From: CAZCDM01 sp964497475
GTDB taxonomy: Bacteria; Planctomycetota; Phycisphaerae; SM23-33
Reading direction: 5' to 3'
Assembly: GCA_964497475.1 (NCBI GenBank)
Contig: CAZCDM010000040.1
Coordinates: forward strand, 1-14,739
Length of the DNA: 14,739 bases
How positions within the stretch are numbered: the stretch's first letter is position 1; each line of letters starts with the position of its first letter. Made by a program: the position numbers and the translations under genes. This document shows, in pieces, positions 8,610-14,739 of this stretch. The notes beneath the pieces were generated by a model. The model saw only the letters and a program-made list of their open reading frames with translations. It searched no databases and was not told the origin of the DNA.

Positions 8610-10051
8610 GGCTGGCCTCCGGCGTCGATGATGCGCTGGTATTTTGCGCGGAAAAAATCCCGCCAGGCGGTCGTCAGCAGGTCCCGCTGGGTTGTGTCGG
8701 AGAGCTTTTTGCTCGCGGCGGCGACATCCCGAGCCGATTGCAGATCGGGCGGCAGCTCGTTCCAGATGGCGACGAGGTCGGCCGGGAATTGCTTTTCGAT
8801 CAGCACCTGCCGGGCACGTTTGAGATCGTGGACGTTGTCGATCTGGCCGGCCTTGATGAGGTTGCGAAGCACCGCGAAGAGCCCGGACATGTACTTCTGG
8901 TCCGTGGCGGTTTGGATCTGGTAGGGGTTGACGATTTCCGGGCAGAGCTGGCCGGCGTAGATGGTGTAGACGTCTTTGCGGATGGGGTTGCGCAGCAGGG
9001 CCTCGCGGACCGGGCCGTCCGGGTGGCCGACCGGCAGGGCCCAGAGCGCCTGGCCGGGCACGGAGAGCACGAAGTTGCAGAACTCCCGCGCGAGCTGGGG
9101 ATGCGGCGGGTTGCGCAGGATGGCGATGGGGTCGGCGTTGAAGACGGCCTGGCCCTTGGGCGGAACGTAGCGGAGGTCCTGGGGGTACTGGTTGACGCGG
9201 ACCATGCCGTAGAAGTCGATGCAGGTGGCGATGGGGGCCTCGGTGACGACAGCGTTGGCGGCCTCGCCGGCGCCGCCGTAGAAGGCGTGGGTATTGCCCA
9301 GAATCGCGTGGAGCTTGGCCCAGCCGGTCGGCCAGTCGGACGCGGACTGGACGATCAGCACGAAGGTGGCCACGACGGAACTCGACAGCGTCGGATCGGC
9401 CAGGGCGACCAGATCGGCCAGGTCGGCCCGGCCGAGGTCGTCCCAGGTTTCCGGCGGGTCGGTGTGAATCCACTCCAGCAGCGTGCGGTTGTAGAGGATG
9501 CCGAACCCGCTGACGGCCGCCCCGCACCAGAGGTTCTCCGGCGAGATCATGTCATTGCCGCACAGCGTCGCGGGAACCTGCTTGCGGACCTCGGCGGGGA
9601 TGTCCATGGGTGCCAACACAGCCGGGGCGTCGCTGCCGTGGCGCCGGGCGAGCTTGCCGAAATAGTAATCGCCCCCGCCCCAGAAGATGTCGATCCCGCT
9701 GGAGTCCACGCCCTGGTCGTAGATGTTGGCCAGGTAGCGGACGATCTGCGAACCGCCCCCGCCGACGCTGCGCCACTCGACGGTGGTCCGCCGGCCCTGA
9801 TGCAGCGCCCGATGAAGGATAAACGCCTGCTCGAACTCGAATTTGATATCGCGGTTGTGCGGGCTGATGATGACGAGATGGTCGCGGGCCGGGTCGTGGG
9901 GCAGCTCGTCGATGGCCTTGCCGTACTTGGCCTGGACGAGCTTCTCGTAGCGGTCCTGTCGCGTTTGCTCGGGCGAGTTGGCCGCGGAGTCCTCACAGCC
10001 GGGCGGAACCGCCAGGAGCAACGCCAGCAGAATGAACCAGCAACGCCTCAT
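8606..10051 (-). CDS. ABC importer substrate-binding lipoprotein
   Basis: A 481-residue extracytoplasmic solute-binding protein of the iron/2-aminoethylphosphonate/thiamine-like group. Residues 1-18 form a lipoprotein signal with C19 in an unusual PPGC lipobox. The fold-typical first strand LVIISPH is at 59-65, the GIDIFWGGGDYYFGKLA segment near 119-135, the lobe crossover GFGILYN...PPETWDDL near 182-206, and the return segments YVPPKGQAVF and FVLSVPGQ near 295-334. From about residue 360 a further 120 mostly helical residues follow, longer than in typical FbpA proteins. Start ATG at 10051 has GAGGG at 7 nt spacing. It is the first gene of the operon. Tyrosines expected for iron ligands cannot be assigned with confidence, so the substrate remains open. 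Confidence 0.88.
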   Translation of the reverse strand: MRRCWFILLALLLAVPPGCEDSAANSPEQTRQDRYEKLVQAKYGKAIDELPHDPARDHLVIISPHNRDIKFEFEQAFILHRALHQGRRTTVEWRSVGGGGSQIVRYLANIYDQGVDSSGIDIFWGGGDYYFGKLARRHGSDAPAVLAPMDIPAEVRKQVPATLCGNDMISPENLWCGAAVSGFGILYNRTLLEWIHTDPPETWDDLGRADLADLVALADPTLSSSVVATFVLIVQSASDWPTGWAKLHAILGNTHAFYGGAGEAANAVVTEAPIATCIDFYGMVRVNQYPQDLRYVPPKGQAVFNADPIAILRNPPHPQLAREFCNFVLSVPGQALWALPVGHPDGPVREALLRNPIRKDVYTIYAGQLCPEIVNPYQIQTATDQKYMSGLFAVLRNLIKAGQIDNVHDLKRARQVLIEKQFPADLVAIWNELPPDLQSARDVAAASKKLSDTTQRDLLTTAWRDFFRAKYQRIIDAGGQP

Positions 10052-10089
10052 GGAAAGGCCCTCAATTGATGCGGGGTGCGGATGACACG

Positions 10090-10118
10090 AGTATGCCACC
10101 GGGCCGACGCGGTGTCGA
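10090..10118 (-). promoter_or_regulatory. Candidate promoter of the ABC importer operon
   Basis: On the minus strand, -35 TCGACA (10118 to 10113, 5 of 6 consensus bases), a 17-bp spacer and -10 CATACT (10095 to 10090, 4 of 6). Predicted start near 10083 gives a leader of about 32 nt to the binding-protein ATG. An inverted repeat CACCG-N8-CGGTG (10097-10114) spans most of the spacer and the end of the -35, a natural operator position. No Fur-box-like AT-rich dyad is seen. Confidence 0.45.
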
Positions 10119-10179
10119 TGAAAACCTGCCCCAACCTGGCTGCATCGGCGAAGTTTAACCGTTTCTTAGCGAGGCGATT

Positions 10180-11136
10180 CTATTTGATCGTCTGGCCTTT
10201 GACGTCATCGGGGTCGAGGCTGGCCGAGGCGTTGATGATTTCCGAGCCGGCGGGGAAATAGAGGTTCACGTTTCGACTGGCCTTGTTGTCGAGCGTTTCG
10301 GCATGGCCGTCGAAATAGGCGGCGTTGATTTTATCCTGGTGGCGATAGGCGAACTCTTTGGCGAGCTCATGAGGCTCATCGCCGCTCTGTTGGTAGGGGC
10401 TGCCGTTGGATTTCACATGCGCGAAGGCCGGCCCGTAGGACATGAAATTGCCCCCGTCGTCCTGCCAGGGAAAACTGTTGTAGCTGACCTGCCCGGAGGA
10501 GTAATTCACGTACCGCGCGCCGTCCATGGCGTATACCTTCTGGCTTGGCGAGCCGAGTTGATTGATTCGATAGTTGTAGCCCTTTGGCTGGCGGGGCACG
10601 CGGGATGCAAAGATCGAATCGGTCTCCGTGAACTTGCTGTCGGGCGTAACGTGAAAGCCCAGCATGGCCGCGTAGCTGGTGTAGCGCAGGTCGTTGACGG
10701 TGCTATAGCCACCGTTGTACTCGGCGTCGAAGTAGCGATCGTTAGCCGGGCAGTGCAGCTTGGTGTTGAAGATGGCCTTGATGCGCTCCTTGCGGTCTTC
10801 CGGCAGGGCGAGGGTTTGGCCCAGGGTGGGCGATACCCAGTCCATATTGGAGGTCGGCTCGGTGGACGAGGTTCGGATGTCGCTGACGTTTCGGATGTGG
10901 GCCCCGCTTGTGTTGGGCCCGGGCAGATAGCCGGTGTGGTCGGTGGTGTACAGTTGTGCTCCCCGCCCGGCCCCGCGCACATGGGCGAGGCAGGCGGCTG
11001 TGCGAGCAAGGTCTTTGGCCGCGTGGAGGCTTGGCAGAAGGATGGACACCAGCAGGGCGATGATGGCGATGACGACGAGCAGCTCGATGAGCGTAAACGC
11101 CCGGCTGTGGGCAATGCGGTGATAGGCGTGCGGCAT
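10180..11136 (-). CDS. Type II pseudopilin-like protein with H-X9-DG motif
   Basis: A 318-residue protein with a class III prepilin signal: short basic leader, then the AFTLIELLVVIAIIALL stretch, with cleavage expected between A13 and F14 and the conserved Glu at +5 (E18). Ala replaces the usual Gly at -1. The long globular part ends with the H-X9-DG motif (H266 to D276-G277, the latter in YFDGHAETL), which defines a large family of secreted pseudopilin-like proteins in Planctomycetes and relatives (the prepilin-type H-X9-DG group). Such proteins use the general type II/IV pilus peptidase, and their individual roles are unknown. ATG at 11136 has AAGGA about 7 nt upstream. No secretion machinery is nearby. 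It follows the EEP-family gene and its leader can form a compact structure. Confidence 0.9.
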   Translation of the reverse strand: MPHAYHRIAHSRAFTLIELLVVIAIIALLVSILLPSLHAAKDLARTAACLAHVRGAGRGAQLYTTDHTGYLPGPNTSGAHIRNVSDIRTSSTEPTSNMDWVSPTLGQTLALPEDRKERIKAIFNTKLHCPANDRYFDAEYNGGYSTVNDLRYTSYAAMLGFHVTPDSKFTETDSIFASRVPRQPKGYNYRINQLGSPSQKVYAMDGARYVNYSSGQVSYNSFPWQDDGGNFMSYGPAFAHVKSNGSPYQQSGDEPHELAKEFAYRHQDKINAAYFDGHAETLDNKASRNVNLYFPAGSEIINASASLDPDDVKGQTIK

Positions 11137-11143
11137 GAGAGTT

Positions 11144-11206
11144 CCTTGGCTGGACCGGTTGGAATGCGGGCTGACCGCATTGCAGCACATCGCTGCTAAG
11201 CCAAGG
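11144..11206 (-). promoter_or_regulatory. Candidate structured RNA leader (three-way junction) of the pseudopilin gene
   Basis: Read on the minus strand, CCTTGGCT (11206 to 11199) is perfectly complementary to AGCCAAGG (11151 to 11144), an 8-bp closing stem P1. Inside are two abutting perfect hairpins: P2, GCAGC/GCTGC with a 5-nt loop (11196 to 11182), and P3, AATGCGG/CCGCATT with a 5-nt loop (11181 to 11163). Junctions are 2 nt, 0 nt and 11 nt. The 3' arm of P1 contains the AAGG of the Shine-Dalgarno sequence AAGGA, so P1 formation would hide the ribosome site of the pseudopilin gene. It does not fit any riboswitch family I can recall from the sequence. No poly-T follows, so it is not an ordinary terminator. 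The structure is seen directly; a regulatory role is inference. Confidence 0.45.
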
Positions 11207-11232
11207 TGAACAGGTCGTTCAGATTGCGTGAA

Positions 11233-12279
11233 TCATTGCCCGGCCGGGAAATGAAACTCCGCGACGACAGGGTAGTGGTCGCTGGCCACGGCCGCCAGGG
11301 GAGTGCTGATGGCTTTGACGCTGCGGGCGGAACGCGCCAGGGCGGGGCTGGCGAAGATCAGGTCGAAGACGACCGGGGCGTACTGCGTCTTGAGCTGGGC
11401 ATGATACGTGCCGACCTTTGGATCGAGGTCGGCCGTGAGGTCGATGAGTTTTTCCCGACCTGTGCCTGCCGTCATCGCACCGGCGGCGTCGAGTTTCAAT
11501 GCCTTTTCGTGCTCGGTCGACAGCCCGACATCGTCGTTGAAGTCGCCGGTCATGGCCAGCAGGTCGGTCTCGTCCTGGGCGAGCAGCTCGCCGCAAAGTT
11601 CCCGCGTGCGGGTCGTCTCGCGGACACGCCATTTCGTGACGGCCTGGTTATCCCCGTAGCGACTCTTGACGTGCGTCACGCCGACCCAGATCACCCGCCC
11701 GCCGGGCGTGCGAAACTTCGCAAAGGCAGGGCCTCGGGAAAACAACAGGTTATCGACGTCCAGCTGTGAGCCCTGCTTGACGCTCTGCAAGTCCGGATCG
11801 TTGACCGGGTCGGGCTCGTTATGAAACTGCCTGACCTCCAACAGCTCATAGCCCTCTTTGGCCAGGATGCCCAGGTTCTGCTCGCGCGAGCTGTTGCCCT
11901 TGAAGACCTTGACCGTCTTGTACCGGTTCTTGAGCCACTTGCGGTTGAAATACTCCAGATGGTTCTGGGCGCAACATTCCTGGACAGTCAGAATGTCCGC
12001 GTCGAGTTGCTCGTTGATCACGCGGGCCACTTCGTAGAGGTCTTCCTGATCGCGGAAGAACTCATCCCAGTCGCGTTTGCTTCGCGCGACGAGGCCCTGA
12101 TCGAACATCTTATTGAAGTGCTCGATGTTGTAGCTGGCGATACGGAGCGTTTCGGCTTTGGCGGGTTGTGAGGAGTTGGCCGGCTCGCCCGTGAGGGGCG
12201 GGCAACTCAGCAGGGCCAAGCCAAGAACGGCCGAGGCGGCGAGAATCATTCGCAACCGATGGGTTGGTCTGGTATTCAT
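11233..12279 (-). CDS. Exported endonuclease/exonuclease/phosphatase (EEP) family protein
   Basis: A 348-residue protein of the EEP fold (DNase I / AP endonuclease / phosphodiesterase superfamily), a metal-dependent phosphoester hydrolase. Motifs in order: N51 in IASYNIEHF, metal-binding E101 in TVQE, H203 in VGVTHVKS, D246 and N248 in TGDFND, and the closing D334-H335 in SDHYPV. This is a complete catalytic set, so an active enzyme is likely. The N-terminus is a signal peptide; the LLSC at 23-26 could be a lipobox, so it may be a lipoprotein. Either way it acts outside the cytoplasm, on extracellular nucleic acid, a sugar phosphate or a lipid phosphate. Substrate cannot be read. An ATG at 12291 in frame would add four residues; neither start has a strong Shine-Dalgarno sequence. 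It is divergent from the DUF4159 gene and upstream of the pseudopilin gene. Confidence 0.88.
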   Translation of the reverse strand: MNTRPTHRLRMILAASAVLGLALLSCPPLTGEPANSSQPAKAETLRIASYNIEHFNKMFDQGLVARSKRDWDEFFRDQEDLYEVARVINEQLDADILTVQECCAQNHLEYFNRKWLKNRYKTVKVFKGNSSREQNLGILAKEGYELLEVRQFHNEPDPVNDPDLQSVKQGSQLDVDNLLFSRGPAFAKFRTPGGRVIWVGVTHVKSRYGDNQAVTKWRVRETTRTRELCGELLAQDETDLLAMTGDFNDDVGLSTEHEKALKLDAAGAMTAGTGREKLIDLTADLDPKVGTYHAQLKTQYAPVVFDLIFASPALARSARSVKAISTPLAAVASDHYPVVAEFHFPAGQ

Positions 12280-12314
12280 GGAACCCATCATAGCCCCGCC
12301 GGCAGGGGACGGAC

Positions 12315-12349
12315 AATATAAACCACCCGAAATTCCACTAAGGTATGAT
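12315..12349. promoter_or_regulatory. Divergent -10-like elements between EEP and DUF4159 genes
   Basis: The 124-bp divergent gap contains the most AT-rich patch nearby. On the minus strand TATATT (12320 to 12315) would start transcription near 12308 for the EEP gene. On the plus strand TATGAT (12344-12349) would start near 12356 for the DUF4159 gene. Neither has a good -35 at 16-18 bp, so both are weak calls. Confidence 0.3.
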
Positions 12350-12403
12350 TAAGCTTTTTGTGATGGGTTGCAGGATCGCACCGGCAGTGCCATCCTGTGT
12401 GTC

Positions 12404-14739
12404 ATGCCTGCAATCGACCATCCATTGTGCCGCATTTCGCCCGGACTCGGGTTGGCTGCGTGCCTTGTGCTGTGGCCAGTCGCCCTCTACGCCGGAGTCT
12501 CTGACGCCCCGGTCAACGATGCCGATGTGGTTACGTCGATCGAGCGGGCCGTGGAGTTTCTCTGGAGCCGGCAGAACACGACCGCCGGTGACCGAAATGA
12601 GGGCAGCTGGGTACCGGCCGGGCAACCCGTGGTTGATCCGGGGGATGTCGATGGCAACCCGATGTGGAACTACCGGGCCGTGGGGGAAACGGCCCTGATC
12701 GTCTATGCCCTTCTGGAATGGGGCATCCATCCGAACGATGCGCGCATGAAAAAGGCCCTGGACTGGCTCGTTGCCCAGCAGGTCGAGGCGACCCGGCACG
12801 TTGGGCAGTGGAAGGCTGCCCTCAAAGCCGTACGCGATTTGAGCAAGAGTTCCGAGGCCTACGACAAGCTCACGCAGTTGGAACTCGAAGCCTTCGAGCC
12901 GCTCTATAACGTCGCCTTGCGCGCCAATGCGCTTTACACCGCCATCCGGCGGAACAAAAATGCCACGCTTGAAGCCTCCTTGCGGCAGGACGTTCGCCGG
13001 CTCGTCGAGGCCAGTAACAACGGCGGGTACGGGTATATCACCATGACGCCGGAACAGTTGAAAATGAAGTCGTACAAGCGGATGCTCAGCTGGAACAATC
13101 CGCCCCGATTCAACGAGGTTGCATACGAGGACTTCGCGAAAACCAGCGAATTTCGTACCGATAACTCCAACAGCCAATACGGGTTGCTGGGCGTCTGGGC
13201 CGGACAGAAGGCCAACATGGAAATTCCCCTGCAATACTGGCAGCAGGTCGAAGAATTCTGGAAGACCCAGCAGAACCCGGACGGAGGCTGGGGCTACGGC
13301 CAACGAACCATGCGGAAGCGCAGTTACCCGTCGATGACAGTCGCTGGTGTGGCGAGCCTGTTCGTCTGCCTGGATTATCTCAAGGCCCGCGAGTTTCTCC
13401 GCTGCGACAATAACAACGAATACGATCCGCATTTGCAGAAAGGACTCGAGCGCTTCGAGAACGTTTTTCCCCGGTCCATGCAACCCGGGGCCGACATGAA
13501 ACCGTCCGGTCGCGACCGCGGCTCGGCCGTCTACCGCATGAGCTACTACTACCTCTACGGCGTGGAGCGGGTCGCCCTGGCGTGTGGGTATAAAGACTTT
13601 GGCGGGCTGGGCTGGTACTCCAGCGGCGCGCGGTACATCCTTTCCAGGCAGAAAGCCAACGGCTCGTGGGATGGTGAGTGGAACGACGGGAATACCCTCG
13701 GCGCGACCGCCTACGCGATGCTTTTCCTGGCCCGGGGCCGACGCCCGGTGCTGTTCAACAAGCTCCAGTTCGACAGCGACTGGAACAACCGCCCGCGCGA
13801 CATGGCCAACCTCACCCGCTGGATCAGTGACAATTACGAGGCGGACCTGAACTGGCAGATCGTCAAAATCTCCAGCCCGCCGGAGAGCTGGCACGACGCG
13901 CCGATCCTCTACATCTCCGGAGCCAAGGCTCCAAACTTCACGCCCGAGCAGATCGATAAGCTCCGCACATTCGTCTGGCAGGGCGGGACGATCTTTGCCG
14001 TCACCGAGGGCAATGGGAGTCCGTTTACCAAAGGCATTGACGACGCCTGCGCGACGATGTTCCCGCAGTTCGAGTGGACCAGGCTCGAAGAGTCTCACCC
14101 GCTGTACTCCATTCAGTATACCTTGCGCCCCCGGTACGTACCCTTCCGACAAATCAGCAACGGGTTGCGGCCTCTGGTGGTCCACACCACACGCGACCTG
14201 CCGATGGCATGGCAGAGCAACCAGTACCACTCCCGCAAAATCGATTTCCAGGCCGGGGCAAACATCTTCTTTTATGTGGCGCCGGCCGATACTCTCCTAG
14301 GCCGGGGGCAGCGCACCTGGCCGCCCGAACAGGCCGCCACCGGCAAGACTGTCCGCATGGTGCAGCTGAAGTACGGCGGATTGTGGAACCCCGAGCCGCT
14401 GGCCTGGCAGGGGTTCGCACGACGACTCGCCGCCGATGCCAACGTCCAGCTCGTTCAGCTCGATCCGGTTGCCCCGTCGCAGCTGGGCACGACCGAAGCG
14501 GATCTGGCCGTGCTGACCGGCCTGGCCCAGATCAAGCTGACCGCCTCGGACAAGGCCGCCCTGAAGGAATTTGTCACCTCCGGCGGGGTGCTGCTGGTCG
14601 ATGCCGCCGGTGGCAGCCGGACCTTCTTCGAGGCGGTTCAGGAGCAACTTGGCGAGGCCTTTGCGGGCAAGCAGTTCAAGACGCTGCCGATATCCCACCC
14701 CATGTACAATCTGCCAGACCGGACGCTCCGCGAGGTCAA
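12404..14739 (+). CDS. Exported helical-toroid protein with tandem DUF4159-like units, cut at right edge
   Basis: The frame is open from 12404 to the window end, giving 778 residues with no stop. Residues 1-30 form a signal peptide (cleavage near LYA-G). Residues about 45-440 look like the alpha/alpha toroid of prenyltransferase/squalene-cyclase repeats, with QW-like motifs at 290-295 (QNPDGGW) and 416-422 (QKANGSW). The cyclase DxDD acid motif is absent, so terpene cyclisation is unlikely. Residues from 453 match DUF4159, a glutamine-amidotransferase-like fold of unknown function. A second similar unit starts near 650: FVWQGG at 523 recurs as FVTSGG at 723, and SHPLY at 564 as SHPMY at 764. 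The ATG at 12404 is chosen because it opens the signal peptide and an in-frame stop lies at 12350; it lacks a Shine-Dalgarno sequence. The architecture is typical of planctomycetes. The role is unknown, probably binding or scaffolding outside the cytoplasm. Confidence 0.88.
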   Translation, partial: MPAIDHPLCRISPGLGLAACLVLWPVALYAGVSDAPVNDADVVTSIERAVEFLWSRQNTTAGDRNEGSWVPAGQPVVDPGDVDGNPMWNYRAVGETALIVYALLEWGIHPNDARMKKALDWLVAQQVEATRHVGQWKAALKAVRDLSKSSEAYDKLTQLELEAFEPLYNVALRANALYTAIRRNKNATLEASLRQDVRRLVEASNNGGYGYITMTPEQLKMKSYKRMLSWNNPPRFNEVAYEDFAKTSEFRTDNSNSQYGLLGVWAGQKANMEIPLQYWQQVEEFWKTQQNPDGGWGYGQRTMRKRSYPSMTVAGVASLFVCLDYLKAREFLRCDNNNEYDPHLQKGLERFENVFPRSMQPGADMKPSGRDRGSAVYRMSYYYLYGVERVALACGYKDFGGLGWYSSGARYILSRQKANGSWDGEWNDGNTLGATAYAMLFLARGRRPVLFNKLQFDSDWNNRPRDMANLTRWISDNYEADLNWQIVKISSPPESWHDAPILYISGAKAPNFTPEQIDKLRTFVWQGGTIFAVTEGNGSPFTKGIDDACATMFPQFEWTRLEESHPLYSIQYTLRPRYVPFRQISNGLRPLVVHTTRDLPMAWQSNQYHSRKIDFQAGANIFFYVAPADTLLGRGQRTWPPEQAATGKTVRMVQLKYGGLWNPEPLAWQGFARRLAADANVQLVQLDPVAPSQLGTTEADLAVLTGLAQIKLTASDKAALKEFVTSGGVLLVDAAGGSRTFFEAVQEQLGEAFAGKQFKTLPISHPMYNLPDRTLREV

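Noticed and set aside
8610..9527. Long N-terminal extension of the permease frame
   Set aside because: It is an alternate frame of the binding-protein gene. The permease start is fixed by the ATGA overlap and GGAGG at 8609.
8483..10069. A 528-codon plus-strand frame opposite the binding-protein gene
   Set aside because: It is antisense to a well-supported operon and shows the Gly/Arg/Val/Asp-rich composition typical of GC-biased shadow frames.
11144..11206. Known riboswitch class, such as c-di-GMP-I or purine, for the pseudopilin leader
   Set aside because: c-di-GMP-I riboswitches do control pilus-type genes elsewhere, but their conserved core and GNRA loop are missing. Purine-type junction bases and 7-nt loops are missing too.
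12338..14230. A 630-codon open frame on the minus strand opposite the DUF4159 gene
   Set aside because: It lies antisense to a plus-strand gene with a signal peptide, QW motifs and a duplicated domain. The minus translation shows no family motif and is best explained by third-position GC bias.
12404..14739. Squalene-hopene or other terpene cyclase
   Set aside because: QW-like repeats are present, but no DxDD motif is seen, the protein has a cleavable signal peptide, and DUF4159 units follow. The toroid is probably non-catalytic.

Overview
The window is GC-rich bacterial DNA, most likely from a planctomycete (Planctomycetota, perhaps a Phycisphaerae-type lineage). The pointers are a pseudopilin with the PVC-typical H-X9-DG motif, a secreted alpha/alpha-toroid protein fused to DUF4159 units, a membrane-tailed PknB-type kinase, and a FecR-domain protein with no FecI/TonB partners. 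The lineage call is inference from gene content. There are ten protein genes, one cut by the right edge. I see no rRNA, tRNA, CRISPR array or insertion sequence.

Region 1 (about 1-4465, minus strand) is an envelope cluster, in transcription order: a Ser/Thr kinase ending in a C-terminal membrane anchor, an alginate-export-type outer-membrane beta-barrel, a small lipoprotein with two S-layer-homology (SLH)-like units, and a secreted FecR-domain protein with an Asn/Gly/Gln-rich tail. The barrel and SLH-like genes are 2 nt apart and are preceded by a good sigma70-type promoter whose -35 overlaps the kinase stop codon. The FecR gene has its own exact TATAAT box and a strong ribosome binding site. 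A simple reading is a split version of the SLH-porin proteins that tie the outer membrane to the wall in other phyla.

Region 2 (4466-5723, plus strand) is alanine dehydrogenase (ald), divergent from the kinase, with a candidate promoter whose 17-bp spacer is filled by an inverted repeat.

Region 3 (5755-10051, minus strand) is a complete ABC importer operon: substrate-binding lipoprotein, double-length FbpB-type permease and FbpC/PotA-type ATPase. Binding protein and permease overlap by ATGA, and the ATPase follows after 17 nt. A TCGACA-17-CATACT promoter sits just upstream. The substrate is not settled; an iron(III)-type or related small-ion importer is the closest family.

Region 4 (10180-12279, minus strand) holds a secreted endonuclease/exonuclease/phosphatase-fold protein followed by an H-X9-DG pseudopilin. 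Their intergenic gap can fold into a compact three-way-junction RNA whose closing 8-bp stem covers part of the pseudopilin Shine-Dalgarno sequence. This unrecognised leader is the most interesting non-coding signal in the window.

Region 5 (12404 to the right edge, plus strand) is a large exported protein: a terpenoid-cyclase-like helical toroid without the cyclase acid motif, followed by two DUF4159-like units in an exact 200-residue register. The second is cut by the window end.

No stretch longer than 300 bases lacks a gene. The largest gaps are 1-222, 1132-1279, 4466-4616, 10052-10179 and 12280-12403, and the signals seen in them are listed.
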